In this document: one piece after another, positions 1 through 10,178 of the stretch
Position numbering within the stretch: the first letter of the stretch is position 1
Layout: each line of letters begins with the position of its first letter
Source of the DNA: Martinezella rhizogenes
GTDB lineage: Bacteria; Pseudomonadota; Alphaproteobacteria; Rhizobiales; Rhizobiaceae
Direction of reading: 5' to 3'
NCBI RefSeq assembly: GCF_007002745.1
Contig: NZ_SGNY01000002.1
Span: 248,001-312,000 of the forward strand
Length of the DNA: 64,000 nucleotides
Translations under genes and position numbers: made by a program
Notes under the pieces: generated by a model
Told to the model about the DNA's origin: nothing
Databases searched by the model: none
What the model saw: the letters and a program-made list of their open reading frames with translations, nothing else

Positions 1-51
1 AAGCCCGAGCATGACGGCCGAGAGGTATTCGCGTGTCAAAACCCTGCAGGC

Positions 52-1887
52 TTACTCCGGCAAAATCCGCACCGCGCCCTTGTCCGCGCTCGACGCAAAG
101 GCCGCATAGGCCTTCAACGCCGTCGTGACATTGCGCTTGCGCGGTGCTACCGGCTTCCAGCCGAGCTCTTCCTGTTCGGCCCGGCGCGCTGCAAGTTCCG
201 CATCCGTGACCTTGAGGTTGATGGTGCGGTTGGGAATATCGATCTCGATCAGGTCACCCTGACGCACGAGGCCGATGGCGCCGCCCTGTGCCGCTTCCGG
301 CGAGGCGTGACCGATGGAAAGACCTGACGTGCCACCAGAGAAGCGACCGTCAGTGATCAGCGCGCAGGCTTTGCCGAGACCCTTGGATTTCAGGTAGCTG
401 GTTGGATAGAGCATTTCCTGCATGCCCGGTCCGCCCTTCGGCCCTTCGTAACGGATGACGACAACATCGCCCGCCTTGACCTCATTGCCGAGAATACCCT
501 TCACCGCGGCGTCCTGGCTTTCGTAAACGACGGCCGAACCGTTGAATTTCAGGATCGATTCATCAACACCCGCCGTTTTCACGATGCAGCCATCGAGCGC
601 GATGTTGCCATAAAGCACGGCTAGACCGCCATCCTTGGAGAACGGCTTTTCGACCGAGCGGATGACGCCGTTATCGCTGTCGGTATCCAGATCATCCCAG
701 CGCGAAGACTGGCTGAAGGCAACCTGGGTCGGCACGCCGCCCGGGGCCGCCTTGAAGAATTCACGAACCGTCTCGCTGTTGGTGCGGGTAATGTCCCAGC
801 GATCGATGGCATCGCCCAGCGTCGCCTCGTGCACGGTATAGGTATCGCGGTTGATGAGACCGCCACGCTCCAGCTCGCCGAGAATGCGCATGATGCCGCC
901 GGCGCGGTGAACGTCCTCCATATGCACGTCCTGCTTGGCCGGCGCGACCTTGGAAAGGCATGGAACCTTGCGGGAAAGACGGTCGATGTCCTCCATGCCG
1001 AAATCGACACCGCCCTCGTGCGCAGCAGCCAGAATATGCAGAACCGTGTTGGTGGAGCCGCCCATGGCGATGTCCAGCGACATGGCGTTCTCAAACGCCG
1101 CCTTGTTGGCGATTGTGCGCGGCAAAACGGTCTCATCATCCTGCTCGTAATAACGGCGGGCCAGATCGACGATCAGATGGCCGGCCTCGACGAAAAGGCG
1201 CTTGCGATCCGAGTGGGTGGCAAGCGTCGAGCCGTTGCCGGGCAGCGAGAGACCCAGCGCCTCGGTCAGACAGTTCATCGAATTGGCGGTGAACATGCCG
1301 GAACAGGAACCGCAGGTCGGGCAGGCAGAGCGTTCGATGATCTTGACGTCCTCATCGGAAATCTTGTCATCGGCAGCCGCCACCATGGCATCGACCAGAT
1401 CAAGCGCGACGGTCTTGCCATGCAGAACCACCTTGCCCGCTTCCATCGGGCCGCCGGACACAAAGACGGCGGGGATGTTGAGCCGCATCGCAGCATTCAG
1501 CATGCCGGGGGTGATCTTATCGCAGTTGGAAATGCACACCATGGCGTCAGCGCAATGGGCGTTGACCATATACTCTACAGAGTCAGCGATGATCTCGCGC
1601 GACGGCAGCGAATAAAGCATGCCGTCATGACCCATGGCGATACCGTCATCGACTGCAATCGTGTTGAATTCCTTGGCAACGCCGCCCGCCGCTTCGATTT
1701 CGCGGGCAACCAGCTGGCCGAGATCTTTCAAATGCACATGGCCCGGTACGAACTGCGTGAAAGAGTTGACCACCGCGATGATCGGCTTGCCGAAATCGCT
1801 GTCCTTCATGCCGGTGGCGCGCCAAAGGCCGCGCGCGCCCGCCATGTTGCGGCCGTGGGTTGTCGTTCTGGAGCGATAGGCTGGCAT
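52..1887 (-). CDS. ilvD: Dihydroxy-acid dehydratase
   Basis: Catalyses dehydration of 2,3-dihydroxyisovalerate and 2,3-dihydroxy-3-methylvalerate, a late step of valine and isoleucine synthesis in the cytoplasm. The 611-residue product is full length for the family. It shows [11 protein letters not shown] (about 80-90), NCDK with Cys122, the CPTCGSC motif (189-195) used for the iron-sulfur centre, and the C-terminal [19 protein letters not shown] block. The ATG start has GAGGAAAACACC just before it. It is divergent from msrP with a 312-base shared gap, and no other ilv gene is in the window. The first 51 bases of the window, beyond its stop, show nothing I can name. Confidence 0.97.
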   Translation of the reverse strand: MPAYRSRTTTHGRNMAGARGLWRATGMKDSDFGKPIIAVVNSFTQFVPGHVHLKDLGQLVAREIEAAGGVAKEFNTIAVDDGIAMGHDGMLYSLPSREIIADSVEYMVNAHCADAMVCISNCDKITPGMLNAAMRLNIPAVFVSGGPMEAGKVVLHGKTVALDLVDAMVAAADDKISDEDVKIIERSACPTCGSCSGMFTANSMNCLTEALGLSLPGNGSTLATHSDRKRLFVEAGHLIVDLARRYYEQDDETVLPRTIANKAAFENAMSLDIAMGGSTNTVLHILAAAHEGGVDFGMEDIDRLSRKVPCLSKVAPAKQDVHMEDVHRAGGIMRILGELERGGLINRDTYTVHEATLGDAIDRWDITRTNSETVREFFKAAPGGVPTQVAFSQSSRWDDLDTDSDNGVIRSVEKPFSKDGGLAVLYGNIALDGCIVKTAGVDESILKFNGSAVVYESQDAAVKGILGNEVKAGDVVVIRYEGPKGGPGMQEMLYPTSYLKSKGLGKACALITDGRFSGGTSGLSIGHASPEAAQGGAIGLVRQGDLIEIDIPNRTINLKVTDAELAARRAEQEELGWKPVAPRKRNVTTALKAYAAFASSADKGAVRILPE

Positions 1888-2199
1888 GGTGTTTTCCTCG
1901 ATCTCTTGAACAGAAGGGCCGTCTTCCGCAGCGCGGTCAAAACAGCCTCTGCCCTATTTTGCGGTTTTTCTAGCGCAAACCGCAAGCCCTGTCACTGTCA
2001 CCTTCCGGCAAAACAGTACGGTTCGGTACGGTACGCTCCGTCTGCTGCTGCCATTCCGGCACTGGCTCATCACAAATGCGCGATTTTCACCGTGCGGTCG
2101 TTGTTTTTTCGCACAGCGCTGAAACATATCTGTGCAGCGGTCGTATTGGTTATCATAATCGATTTATCGCCGATGCACCCGGCTTTTGTGGAGGTTGAA
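1888..2199. promoter_or_regulatory. ilvD/msrP divergent intergenic region
   Basis: This gap of 312 bases must hold both divergent promoters. The notable element is a short tandem array at 2016-2035 made of four 5-base units, GTACG GTTCG GTACG GTACG, that could bind a regulator. Runs of A/T at 2095-2165 (for example ttgttttttcgc) suit the msrP promoter. I could not pick a convincing -35/-10 pair on either strand. Confidence 0.4.
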
Positions 2200-3141
2200 A
2201 TGCCCGCCTATCGTCCGCCCCTCATCGCGGCAAGTGAAATCACGCCGAAGAGTACCTACCTGTCCCGACGCGGCTTTCTCGGCACGGCGGCCGGACTTGC
2301 GGCAGTTGGACTTACCGGTCGCGAAGCGATCGCCGCACCGCTTTCCGCAAAACCCGGCGCCTACAAGCTGGATGACAAGCTCACCCCGCTCGATGCCGTC
2401 ACCAGCTACAATAATTTCTACGAATTCGGCGTCGGAAAATCCGACCCGAAGGAAAATTCCGGCAAGTTCAAGCCCACCCCATGGACGGTGAAGGTGGATG
2501 GTCTCGTCTCCAAGCCGCAGGAATTCGGCATTGAAGAGCTGATGAAATACCAGCTTGAAGAGCGCACCTATCGCATGCGCTGCGTCGAAGGCTGGTCGAT
2601 GGTCATTCCGTGGATCGGTTTTCCCCTTGCAAGCCTGCTCGACAAGGTCGAGCCGCTTGGCAGCGCGAAATACGTCACCTTCGAAACCGTGGTGCGGCCG
2701 GAGGAAATGCCGGGCCAAACCGGCCTGTTCCAGCCGCTGTCCTGGCCCTATATCGAAGGCCTGCGCCTCGATGAGGCGCGACACCCGCTGACCCTGCTTG
2801 CCGTCGGCCTATACGGAGAAACACTGCCCAACCAGAACGGCGCACCGATCCGGCTGGTCGTTCCATGGAAATACGGCTTCAAGGGCATCAAATCCATCGT
2901 CAAGATTTCGCTGGTCGAAAAGCAGCCGGAAACGACGTGGAAAAATTCCAATGCCCGCGAATACGGCTTTTATTCCAACGTCAATCCGCATGTGGACCAT
3001 CCCCGCTGGAGCCAGGCGACCGAACAGCGTATCGGCGAAGGCGGCTTTTTCGGCACCCAGAACCGCCCTACCCTGATGTTCAACGGGTATGACGAGGTGG
3101 CAAGCCTTTATACCGGAATGGACCTGAAAGCGAATTATTGA
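2200..3141 (+). CDS. msrP: Protein-methionine-sulfoxide reductase catalytic subunit MsrP
   Basis: Periplasmic molybdenum-cofactor enzyme that repairs oxidised methionine in exported proteins, taking electrons from the membrane partner MsrQ. The 313-residue product begins with a twin-arginine signal ([17 protein letters not shown], about 22-38) with likely cleavage after AIA near 46. The conserved cofactor cysteine is in MRCVEGW (Cys128). I chose ATG 2200 because GGAGG lies seven bases upstream; an in-frame ATG at 2173 lacks a good site. Its TGA is followed almost at once by msrQ, so the two form an operon. Confidence 0.94.
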   Translation: MPAYRPPLIAASEITPKSTYLSRRGFLGTAAGLAAVGLTGREAIAAPLSAKPGAYKLDDKLTPLDAVTSYNNFYEFGVGKSDPKENSGKFKPTPWTVKVDGLVSKPQEFGIEELMKYQLEERTYRMRCVEGWSMVIPWIGFPLASLLDKVEPLGSAKYVTFETVVRPEEMPGQTGLFQPLSWPYIEGLRLDEARHPLTLLAVGLYGETLPNQNGAPIRLVVPWKYGFKGIKSIVKISLVEKQPETTWKNSNAREYGFYSNVNPHVDHPRWSQATEQRIGEGGFFGTQNRPTLMFNGYDEVASLYTGMDLKANY

Positions 3142-3143
3142 CC

Positions 3144-3791
3144 ATGGCCTTTGCCCTGTCGCTTCCATCGCTGCCGAAGCGTTACCAGCCGGCGGCTATC
3201 TGGTCGCTATATGTGATCGGTCTCTGTCCGGCCGTCTGGTATTTCTACCTCGCCGCAACCGGCGGCCTCGGCTTTAACCCGGTCAAGGATTTCGAGCACC
3301 TGCTCGGCATCTGGGCGCTGCGCTTTCTCTGCCTTGGCCTGCTGGTGACGCCGTTGCGCGACCTCTTCAACATCAACCTCATCGCCTATCGTCGGGCACT
3401 GGGCCTGATTGCCTTTTATTACGTGCTGGCGCACTTCACCGTCTATATGGTGCTGGATCGCGGCCTGATGCTGGGCTCCATCGCCGGAGATATTCTCAAA
3501 CGCCCCTATATCATGCTCGGCATGGCCGGGCTTGTCATGCTCACGCCGCTTGCGCTCACCTCCAACCGCTGGTCCATCCGCAAGCTTGGCAGCCGCTGGA
3601 ACACGTTGCACAAGCTCGTCTATCTCGTGCTCATCGTTGGCGTGCTGCATTTCGTGCTGGCACGAAAATCGATCACGCTGGAGCCGGTGTTTTACATCAG
3701 CACAATGGTGGTATTGCTCGGATATCGGCTGGTGCGGCCGACGATCATGGCGGCGAAGAGGGCGAAACGCGCGAAACCCGCCCGGCCATGA
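3144..3791 (+). CDS. msrQ: Heme-binding membrane subunit MsrQ
   Basis: Inner-membrane b-type cytochrome related to ferric reductases that passes quinone-derived electrons to MsrP. About six hydrophobic helices are visible in 215 residues. Candidate heme histidines are in YYVLAHFTVYM and in TLHKLVYLVLIVGVLHFVL. The ATG lies two bases after the msrP stop; a TTG overlapping that stop at 3138 would add two residues. Its 3' end overlaps the convergent DUF2809 gene by 47 bases, so the C-terminal tail (AKRAKRAKPARP) is encoded opposite that gene's end. Confidence 0.93.
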   Translation: MAFALSLPSLPKRYQPAAIWSLYVIGLCPAVWYFYLAATGGLGFNPVKDFEHLLGIWALRFLCLGLLVTPLRDLFNINLIAYRRALGLIAFYYVLAHFTVYMVLDRGLMLGSIAGDILKRPYIMLGMAGLVMLTPLALTSNRWSIRKLGSRWNTLHKLVYLVLIVGVLHFVLARKSITLEPVFYISTMVVLLGYRLVRPTIMAAKRAKRAKPARP

Positions 3792-4173
3792 AGAATGCGG
3801 CCGCGATGCCCGTGATGTAACAGACGATATTCCATGGGGAAAAAACGCGACCGAGCAGCAAGGCTCCGGCCGTCGTCGATCGAAACGCGTCCAGCGCCGG
3901 AAAATGGACAAGCCGGATGAATTCCACGGCAACAGCGACGAGAATGGCGGCCCGAGCCTCATAACCACGCCAACCGGACGGAAACACCGCCGCCAGCAAC
4001 AGAAAAACCATAGCTCCCCACAGCACGGATCCGCCATATTTTACCGCCACGAACGGTAACCCAACGTCATAACCGAATGCCCGCAGGCAAAGACCGCACA
4101 TGATCACCGCGATAGCAGCTCCCAAAAGCCGGAGGCGCGCAAAATAAGACGGGGATAGGCTTGGCGGGCCCAT
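3745..4173 (-). CDS. DUF2809 family membrane protein
   Basis: Small integral membrane protein of about 142 residues with four hydrophobic stretches; function unknown. The family is recognised from the GLPFVAVKYGGSVLWGAMVF segment and the VEFIRLVHFPALDAFR block followed by STTAGALLLGRVFSPWN. I place the start at the Met of MGPPSLSPSYF; a longer frame runs to 4278 but would read deep into the divergent neighbour. It converges on msrQ with a 47-base overlap and starts back to back with the DUF817 gene. Confidence 0.75.
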   Translation of the reverse strand: MGPPSLSPSYFARLRLLGAAIAVIMCGLCLRAFGYDVGLPFVAVKYGGSVLWGAMVFLLLAAVFPSGWRGYEARAAILVAVAVEFIRLVHFPALDAFRSTTAGALLLGRVFSPWNIVCYITGIAAAFFMAGRVSRVSPSSPP

Positions 4174-4228
4174 GCAGGCTCCTTCCGGTTTTCGTATGAA
4201 CGTGGCGGATGCAGATCGAGGCGAGAAC

Positions 4229-5101
4229 ATGAGCACAGGGACCAGCCCAGCCACAAGCCGCCTCTCGGTTTTGGACAATCTGCTTTGCGATACCTATCCC
4301 TGGGGCGAACTCAAGGGCTTCAGGCGCTTTATTGTCGAATTTCTCTATTTCGGCATCAAGGAGGCCCGCGCCTGCCTGTTTGCGGGGTTGTTTTTCATCT
4401 CCATCTTCGTCGTGCCGCATGGCGGGTTGTTCGGCATCCCGCGTTATGACGTACTGCTGATCATTGCGCTCGCCATCCAGTTCTTCATGATCTGGAGCAG
4501 GCTTGAAACGCTTGATGAGGCCAAGGCCATCCTGCTGTTTCACGTCGTCGGTTTCGTATTGGAAGTATTCAAGACATCCAGCGCCATCCAGTCGTGGTCC
4601 TATCCGGATTTCGCCTATAGCAAGGTCCTCGGCGTGCCGCTTTTCTCCGGCTTCATGTATGCCGCCGTTGGCAGCTACATCATTCAGGCATGGCGCCTTC
4701 TGGATGTGCGCATTCGCCACTATCCAACCTACTGGATGGCGACGCTGATCGGCATCGCCATCTATGCCAACTTCTTCACCCATCACTTCATCGGCGACTA
4801 CCGCTGGTACATCGCCGCCTGCGCCATAGGGCTCTATTCCCGCGCGACCGTGATTTATCGCCCCTATGATCGGGATCGAAAGATGCCGCTGCTCCTCTCA
4901 TTCGTCCTCATAGGATTTTTCGTCTGGCTGGCGGAAAACATCTCCACCTTCTTCGGCATCTGGAAATATCCCGACCAACTCGGCGCCTGGTCCGTGGTGC
5001 ATATCGGGAAATGGAGTTCATGGTCGCTGCTGGTCATCATGACCTTCACCATCGTCGCGCATCTCAAGCACATCAAGGCCCGTATCCACGTTCCGGAGTG
5101 A
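4229..5101 (+). CDS. DUF817 family integral membrane protein
   Basis: A 290-residue polytopic membrane protein with roughly eight hydrophobic helices, matching my memory of the DUF817 family; no biochemical role is known. Recognisable blocks are LETLDEAKAILLFHVVGFVLE, SWSYPDFAYSKVLGVPLFSG and the C-terminal IWKYPDQLGAWSVVHIGKWS. ATG 4229 is chosen because GAGG lies eight bases upstream; in-frame ATGs at 4172 and 4199 would overlap the divergent DUF2809 start. The gene stands alone, followed by the rplQ terminator on the other strand. Confidence 0.78.
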   Translation: MSTGTSPATSRLSVLDNLLCDTYPWGELKGFRRFIVEFLYFGIKEARACLFAGLFFISIFVVPHGGLFGIPRYDVLLIIALAIQFFMIWSRLETLDEAKAILLFHVVGFVLEVFKTSSAIQSWSYPDFAYSKVLGVPLFSGFMYAAVGSYIIQAWRLLDVRIRHYPTYWMATLIGIAIYANFFTHHFIGDYRWYIAACAIGLYSRATVIYRPYDRDRKMPLLLSFVLIGFFVWLAENISTFFGIWKYPDQLGAWSVVHIGKWSSWSLLVIMTFTIVAHLKHIKARIHVPE

Positions 5102-5233
5102 GAGAGGATTCTCTGCAGCCAAGCAACTGGCTGGGCAGCTCACGGCTGCGGCAATATTCGCAAATTAAAGTACCCGCACGAATGTGCTCAAGGTGGCGAG
5201 ATCCGCGCCTGCCCTCCTCCCGATACGAAACGC

Positions 5234-5264
5234 AAAAAAGCCGGGCGATCTCTCACCCGGCTTT
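5234..5264 (-). terminator. Rho-independent terminator of the alpha operon
   Basis: On the minus strand GCCGGG, a ten-base loop, CCCGGC and then TTTTTT lie 31 bases after the rplQ stop. The reverse strand also ends in a short T run, so it may serve the DUF817 gene too. Confidence 0.85.
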
Positions 5265-5294
5265 CTAACTCGTGACACCCGAAGGCGTCACATA

Positions 5295-5720
5295 TTACGC
5301 AGCTTCGGCAGCAGCAGCTTCAGCAGCAACGCGAGCCTTGTCGGCTGCACCCTTGGCGTCAACGTCGCGCTCGACGAATTCAACGACGGCGAGAGCCGCG
5401 TTGTCGCCCTGGCGGTAGCCGGCCTTCATGATACGCAGGTAGCCGCCATTGCGGGTTGCGTAACGCGAAGCGATCGCGTCGAACAGCTTGCGAACGGCGT
5501 CCTGATCCTTGATCTGCGAGATCGCCTGACGACGAGCGTGCAGGTCGCCGCGCTTGCCGAGGGTCACGAGACGCTCGACGATCGGACGAATTTCCTTCGC
5601 CTTCGGAAGGGTGGTGACGATCTGCTCATGGGTGATGAGCGAAGCAGCCATGTTGGCAAACATTGCCTTGCGGTGGCTGGCGGTTCTATTGAGCTTGCGG
5701 CCTGAATTTCCGTGGCGCAT
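5295..5720 (-). CDS. rplQ: 50S ribosomal protein L17
   Basis: Large-subunit protein near the peptide exit. The 141-residue product opens with the typical [20 protein letters not shown] block and has the conserved [19 protein letters not shown] segment. The last 25 residues form an alanine-rich tail ([14 protein letters not shown]) as often seen in alphaproteobacteria. It is last in the alpha block, 120 bases after rpoA; a small hairpin (AAAGGCAG with CTGCCTTT, 5806-5833) lies in that gap. Confidence 0.98.
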   Translation of the reverse strand: MRHGNSGRKLNRTASHRKAMFANMAASLITHEQIVTTLPKAKEIRPIVERLVTLGKRGDLHARRQAISQIKDQDAVRKLFDAIASRYATRNGGYLRIMKAGYRQGDNAALAVVEFVERDVDAKGAADKARVAAEAAAAEAA

Positions 5721-5840
5721 TGCTATTCTCCTTCTACGCAGGTTCCTTCTCTAAGGCCTGCCGTTTCCTGGCACATGCAGATGACTTATCTGCTGTTTGA
5801 CGGGGAAAGGCAGTCTTTAAAGGGTCTGCCTTTTTGATTG

Positions 5841-6851
5841 TTAGTACTGGTCTTCGTAACGCTTGGCGAGATCTTCGATGTTCTCTGGCGGCCATGCCGG
5901 CACTTCCATGCCGAGGTGCAGACCCATGGAAGCGAGAACTTCCTTGATTTCGTTCAGCGACTTGCGACCAAAGTTCGGCGTGCGGAGCATTTCGGCTTCG
6001 GTCTTCTGGATCAGGTCGCCGATGTAAACGATGTTGTCGTTCTTCAGGCAGTTTGCCGAACGAACGGACAGCTCGAGCTCGTCGACCTTCTTGAGAAGCG
6101 CCGGGTTGAACGCGAGTTCGGTAACCGATTCTTCTTCTGCTTCCTTCTGCGGCTCGTCGAAGTTGACGAAGACGCCCAGCTGGTCCTGAAGAATGCGAGC
6201 GGCGAAGGCAACGGCGTCTTCGCCGGAAACCGAACCGTTGGTCTCGATCGTCATGATCAGCTTGTCATAGTCGAGAACCTGGCCTTCACGGGTGTTTTCC
6301 ACCTTGTAGGACACTTTCTTGACCGGAGAATAGAGGCTGTCCACCGGAATGAGGCCGATCGGGGCATCTTCCGCGCGGTTGCGCTCAGCCGGTACGTAAC
6401 CCTTGCCGTTGTTGACGGTGAATTCCATGCGGATTTCAGCGCCATCATCAAGCGTGCAGATCACGTGGTCGGGGTTCAGGATCTCGATGTCGCCAACCGT
6501 CTGGATATCACCAGCGGTTACGGCACCAGGGCCCTGCTTGCGCACGACCATGCGCTTGGAATCGTCGCCATCCATCTTGATGGCGATTTCCTTGATGTTG
6601 AGCACGATATCCGTCACATCTTCCCGAACGCCGGGGATGGAGGAGAATTCATGCAGGACACCGTCGATCTGCACGGCCGTTACAGCGGCGCCACGCAGAG
6701 AAGACAACAGAACGCGACGCAGCGCGTTGCCGAGAGTAAGACCGAAACCACGTTCCAGCGGCTCGGCAACCAGCGTTGCCTTGGTGCGGCTGGACGAGGT
6801 GAACTCGACCTTGTTCGGCTTGATAAGTTCCTGCCAGTTCTTCTGAATCAT
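5841..6851 (-). CDS. rpoA: DNA-directed RNA polymerase subunit alpha
   Basis: Assembles the core polymerase through its N-terminal domain and contacts UP elements and activators through its C-terminal domain. The 336-residue length is normal. The N-terminal domain carries [20 protein letters not shown] and the C-terminal domain has the helix-hairpin segment [19 protein letters not shown] and [14 protein letters not shown]. It sits between rpsK (195-base gap) and rplQ as in other alphaproteobacteria; rpsD, which precedes rpoA in Escherichia coli, is absent. Confidence 0.99.
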   Translation of the reverse strand: MIQKNWQELIKPNKVEFTSSSRTKATLVAEPLERGFGLTLGNALRRVLLSSLRGAAVTAVQIDGVLHEFSSIPGVREDVTDIVLNIKEIAIKMDGDDSKRMVVRKQGPGAVTAGDIQTVGDIEILNPDHVICTLDDGAEIRMEFTVNNGKGYVPAERNRAEDAPIGLIPVDSLYSPVKKVSYKVENTREGQVLDYDKLIMTIETNGSVSGEDAVAFAARILQDQLGVFVNFDEPQKEAEEESVTELAFNPALLKKVDELELSVRSANCLKNDNIVYIGDLIQKTEAEMLRTPNFGRKSLNEIKEVLASMGLHLGMEVPAWPPENIEDLAKRYEDQY

Positions 6852-6997
6852 CTTTAAACCTTCCGTTCGCCGCCACCATCCAATCGTGACGGACCGAGCA
6901 TGAAAACACCGAGAGGAACCTAATTCAGTGGTTCATCAGTGGGTTCTTGAGCGCAAGTCCGTCGATCGAAATCGACGCGCACACGCCAGATACACGA

Positions 6998-7030
6998 AAA
7001 TTCCGCCAGACCTGAGGTAAGGCGGAATTT
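6998..7030 (-). terminator. Hairpin with T-rich tail after rpsK
   Basis: AAATTCCGCC and GGCGGAATTT form a perfect ten-pair stem around a 13-base loop, read on the minus strand as stem then TTTTCG. It begins 17 bases after the rpsK stop, so it may partly terminate or process the message before rpoA. A second small repeat, GTCGAT-CGAA-ATCGAC, is at 6961-6976. Confidence 0.5.
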
Positions 7031-7046
7031 CCGAACCACGGTCGCG

Positions 7047-7436
7047 TCAGACGCGGCGCTTCTTGCGCGGACGGCAACCATTGTGCGGGATCGGCGTCAC
7101 GTCGCGAATGGAAGTGATCATGAAACCGGCAGCCTGCAGAGCGCGAAGTGCCGATTCACGGCCGGAACCCGGACCGCAAACTTCAACTTCAAGCGACTTC
7201 ATGCCGTGTTCCTGAGCCTTCTTCGCGCAATCTTCAGCAGCGATCTGGGCAGCGAACGGGGTCGACTTACGCGAACCCTTGAAGCCCTTGGCACCAGCGG
7301 ACGACCAGGCAATAGCATTGCCCTGTGCGTCGGTGATGGTGATCATCGTGTTGTTGAAGGTCGAGTTGACGTGCGCGACGCCCGACGTGATATTTTTGCG
7401 TTCGCGACGACGGACGCGTGCGGCTTCCTTGGCCAT
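7047..7436 (-). CDS. rpsK: 30S ribosomal protein S11
   Basis: Platform protein of the small subunit, near the E site and messenger RNA. The 129-residue product has the family blocks [42 protein letters not shown] and the C-terminal [17 protein letters not shown]. It follows rpsM after a 138-base gap that contains a hairpin, and precedes rpoA. Confidence 0.98.
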   Translation of the reverse strand: MAKEAARVRRRERKNITSGVAHVNSTFNNTMITITDAQGNAIAWSSAGAKGFKGSRKSTPFAAQIAAEDCAKKAQEHGMKSLEVEVCGPGSGRESALRALQAAGFMITSIRDVTPIPHNGCRPRKKRRV

Positions 7437-7526
7437 GTTATACCTTTCATTGATCTCTTCACCGCCGTAACACCAGCGGCTACACCGGCAATCAGCCCGT
7501 ATTCGAGCTTTTCGCCAAACTCAGAA

Positions 7527-7551
7527 AGGCTGGCGCGGACTGCACCAGCCT
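7527..7551 (-). terminator. Intercistronic hairpin between rpsM and rpsK
   Basis: AGGCTGG and CCAGCCT pair across an 11-base loop, then a short TTTCTG on the minus strand. The tail is weak, so I regard this as a processing or partial-termination hairpin rather than a full terminator. Confidence 0.4.
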
Positions 7552-7574
7552 CCCCTTTCCGGAGAACCGGAAAA

Positions 7575-7943
7575 TTACTTCTTCTTACCAGCGATAGCCT
7601 TCGCCGGACCCTTGCGGGTGCGGGCGTTGGTGTGCGTGCGCTGACCGCGGACCGGAAGGCCACGACGGTGACGCAGGCCGCGGTAGCAGCCGAGGTCCAT
7701 CAAACGCTTGATGTTCATCGACGTGTCACGACGCAGGTCACCTTCGACCTGGTAGTCGCGGTCGATGGCTTCGCGGATCTGAAGAACTTCAGCATCCGTC
7801 AGCTGATGAACGCGCTTGTCAGCCGGAAGACCGACCTTGTCCATGATTTCCTGCGCGAATTTCGGACCAATCCCGTGAATGTAGGTCAGCGCAATAACAA
7901 CGCGCTTCGCAGTCGGGATGTTGACGCCAGCGATACGTGCCAC
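7575..7943 (-). CDS. rpsM: 30S ribosomal protein S13
   Basis: Head protein of the small subunit that contacts the large subunit and P-site tRNA. The 122-residue product begins with [25 protein letters not shown] and ends in the basic [23 protein letters not shown] tail. The start is GTG at 7943 with AAGGAG nine bases upstream; this fits the family start, while the open frame extends 20 residues further without support. It is first in the alpha block, 307 bases after adk. Confidence 0.97.
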   Translation of the reverse strand: MARIAGVNIPTAKRVVIALTYIHGIGPKFAQEIMDKVGLPADKRVHQLTDAEVLQIREAIDRDYQVEGDLRRDTSMNIKRLMDLGCYRGLRHRRGLPVRGQRTHTNARTRKGPAKAIAGKKK

Positions 7944-8250
7944 GTCTTTTCTCCTTGGTTCCAGTTGCCATCCGGCAAGTGGTGATTCCAGTCGAGCGAC
8001 CAACAGGGTCGCCAGTTCAAAATTGATGTCCGTGACAGGTCAAAACGACCGAACCCGGATCTCCCTCCCTTAAGGGAAATCTGCGCCAGTCGCTTGGGAT
8101 GTCGCGAGTTGGCGCGGTGTTTAACGGAATCAGCGCAAAAAAGCAACCGGCTCCGCCAAGATTCTTTTGCCATCCAAAGGACGAGCTAAATCATAAGAGC
8201 GGCAAATCGGGCGAAAATCGCCGGCAGATTTTGCCACCCTGCCACAGCCG
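7944..8250 (-). other. adk-rpsM intergenic region
   Basis: No gene is seen. Just after the adk stop, 8201-8235 can fold as an extended hairpin: GGCAAATC and GATTTTGCC outside, GGCG and CGCC inside around AAAAT. A purine-rich GGGAGGGAGA (about 8062-8071) follows. The gap is the likely place for an internal alpha-operon promoter, but I could not identify convincing -35/-10 boxes. Confidence 0.4.
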
Positions 8251-8841
8251 TCAGGCAGAAGCTTTTTCGAGGACGTTTTCGATAGCCTCGGTCACGGCAT
8301 CGACATCCGCCATGCCATCCAGCGTCACAAGTTCACCCTGCTCGCTGTAATAGTTCGACAGCGGCGCGGTCTTCTCGCGATATTCCGTCAGGCGCTTGCG
8401 GAAGGCTTCCGGATTGTCGTCCGAACGAACCGTACCACCGGCGGCAATGGTTTCTGCGACGCGGTTTTCGATTCGGCGAATCAACGCCTCTTCGTCCACC
8501 TTCAGTTCGATGACGGCATCAAGGGCAAGATTCTTGTTGCGCATGTTCTCGGCAAGCGCCTTGGCCTGCGGAACGGTGCGCGGATAGCCGTCTAGAATAA
8601 AGCCCTTGGCACAGTCAGGTGCTTCGATACGTTCGGAAACGATCTGATTGACGATATCGTCGGAAACCAGCCCGCCGGCGTCCATGACGGCCTTGGCGCG
8701 CTTGCCGATTTCGGTGCCCGCGCTGACCGCAGCGCGAAGCATGTCACCGGTGGAAAGCTGCGGGATCCCGTACTTGTCAGTCAGCCGCTTGGCCTGGGTT
8801 CCCTTGCCCGCACCCGGCGGACCCAAAAATATCAGTCTCAT
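8251..8841 (-). CDS. adk: Adenylate kinase
   Basis: Interconverts AMP and ATP with two ADP. The 196-residue product shows the P-loop [11 protein letters not shown] (8-18), the nucleotide-binding GYPRT motif and the LID-region arginines in FRKRLTEY. At 196 residues it is the short-LID type, without the zinc-binding insert. Its start overlaps the secY stop by four bases (ATGA), which implies translational coupling. Position after secY is standard in alphaproteobacteria and many Gram-positives. Confidence 0.98.
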   Translation of the reverse strand: MRLIFLGPPGAGKGTQAKRLTDKYGIPQLSTGDMLRAAVSAGTEIGKRAKAVMDAGGLVSDDIVNQIVSERIEAPDCAKGFILDGYPRTVPQAKALAENMRNKNLALDAVIELKVDEEALIRRIENRVAETIAAGGTVRSDDNPEAFRKRLTEYREKTAPLSNYYSEQGELVTLDGMADVDAVTEAIENVLEKASA

Positions 8842-10178
8842 CGTCCCCTCTTTCCTCCACGCAACTTCGACTTCTTGATCAGCCCTTCATATTGCTGCGC
8901 GATCAGGTGGCCCTGGATCTGCGCAACCGTGTCCAGAGTTACACTGACAACGATCAAAAGCGAAGTACCACCAAGGGCTAATGGAATGCCCGTGCGTGCG
9001 ATAAGTGTCTCAGGAAGGATACACACGAAGACAAGATAAACAGCGCCGACAACCGTGATACGGGTCAGGACGTAATCGATGTACTCCGCGGTGCGCTCAC
9101 CCGGACGAATGCCCGGAATGAAGCCGCCATGCTTCTTGAGGTTATCGGCCGTGTCCTTCGGATTGAAGACGATAGCCGTGTAGAAGAATGCGAAAAACGC
9201 GATCAGCAGGCCGTAGAGCGCCATGAACAGCGGCTGTCCATGCTGCAGCGACGCAATGATGGACGTCGCCCACCCGGGCAGATTGGTGTTTCCGGCAAAA
9301 CCGGCAGCCGTCGCCGGCAGAAGCAGCAGCGAGGATGCGAAGATCGCGGGAATAACGCCGGCGGTGTTGAGTTTCAGCGGCAGATGCGAGGTATCGCCCT
9401 GGAACATCCGGTTGCCGACCTGTCGCTTCGGATATTGTATCAGCAGGCGACGCTGGGCGCGTTCCACGAAGACGATCAGCGCGATAACGCCGATAGCCAC
9501 GACGACGACCATCAGAATGAGCGGGGTCGAAAGCGCACCGGTGCGGCCGAGTTCCAGCGTGCCGGCAAGCGCCTTGGGCAGGCCAGCAGCGATACCTGCG
9601 AAAATGATCAGCGAAATACCGTTGCCGATACCGCGCGAGGTGATCTGCTCACCGAGCCACATCAGGAACATCGTGCCGCCGAGCAGCGTGATAACGGTGG
9701 AGATACGGAAGAACCAGCCCGGATCGACCACGAGGCCGCTGCCGCTTTCAAGGCCGACCGCAATGCCATATGCCTGCAGCGTACCGAGCAGCACCGTGCC
9801 GTAGCGGGTGTACTGGTTGATGATCTTGCGGCCGGCTTCGCCTTCCTTCTTCAACGCTTCGAGCGAGGGCACGACCGAGGTCATGAGCTGCACGATGATA
9901 GAAGCGGAGATGTAAGGCATGATGCCGAGGGCGAAAATCGCCATACGCTCGACAGCACCACCCGCAAACATGTTGAAAAGACCGAGAATACCGTTGGCCT
10001 GGCCCTGGAAGGCCTGCGCATAGGCTTCTGGGTTCAGGCCCGGAAGCGGAATATGGGTGCCAAGACGGTAGACGAGAAGTGCGGCAAGAGTAAACCAGAG
10101 ACGCTTTTTCAGATCCTCCGCCTTAGCGAAGGTCGAAAAATTCAGGTTCGAAGCCAGTTGTTCCGCTGCGGAAGCCAT
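8838..10178 (-). CDS. secY: Protein translocase subunit SecY
   Basis: Central channel of the Sec translocon in the inner membrane. The 446-residue product has ten predicted membrane helices; recognisable parts are [16 protein letters not shown] in helix 1, the plug region near [26 protein letters not shown], and the conserved [16 protein letters not shown] loop. The ATG at 10178 is preceded by CGGAGAAATTT; 11 extra in-frame upstream residues lack a binding site. rplO is 334 bases upstream, and adk overlaps its stop. Confidence 0.98.
   Translation of the reverse strand: MASAAEQLASNLNFSTFAKAEDLKKRLWFTLAALLVYRLGTHIPLPGLNPEAYAQAFQGQANGILGLFNMFAGGAVERMAIFALGIMPYISASIIVQLMTSVVPSLEALKKEGEAGRKIINQYTRYGTVLLGTLQAYGIAVGLESGSGLVVDPGWFFRISTVITLLGGTMFLMWLGEQITSRGIGNGISLIIFAGIAAGLPKALAGTLELGRTGALSTPLILMVVVVAIGVIALIVFVERAQRRLLIQYPKRQVGNRMFQGDTSHLPLKLNTAGVIPAIFASSLLLLPATAAGFAGNTNLPGWATSIIASLQHGQPLFMALYGLLIAFFAFFYTAIVFNPKDTADNLKKHGGFIPGIRPGERTAEYIDYVLTRITVVGAVYLVFVCILPETLIARTGIPLALGGTSLLIVVSVTLDTVAQIQGHLIAQQYEGLIKKSKLRGGKRGR

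Noticed and set aside
829-2190. Long plus-strand open frame over ilvD running into msrP
   Set aside because: It is antisense to ilvD over most of its length; only the part from 2200 has a signal peptide, ribosome-binding site and MsrP motifs.
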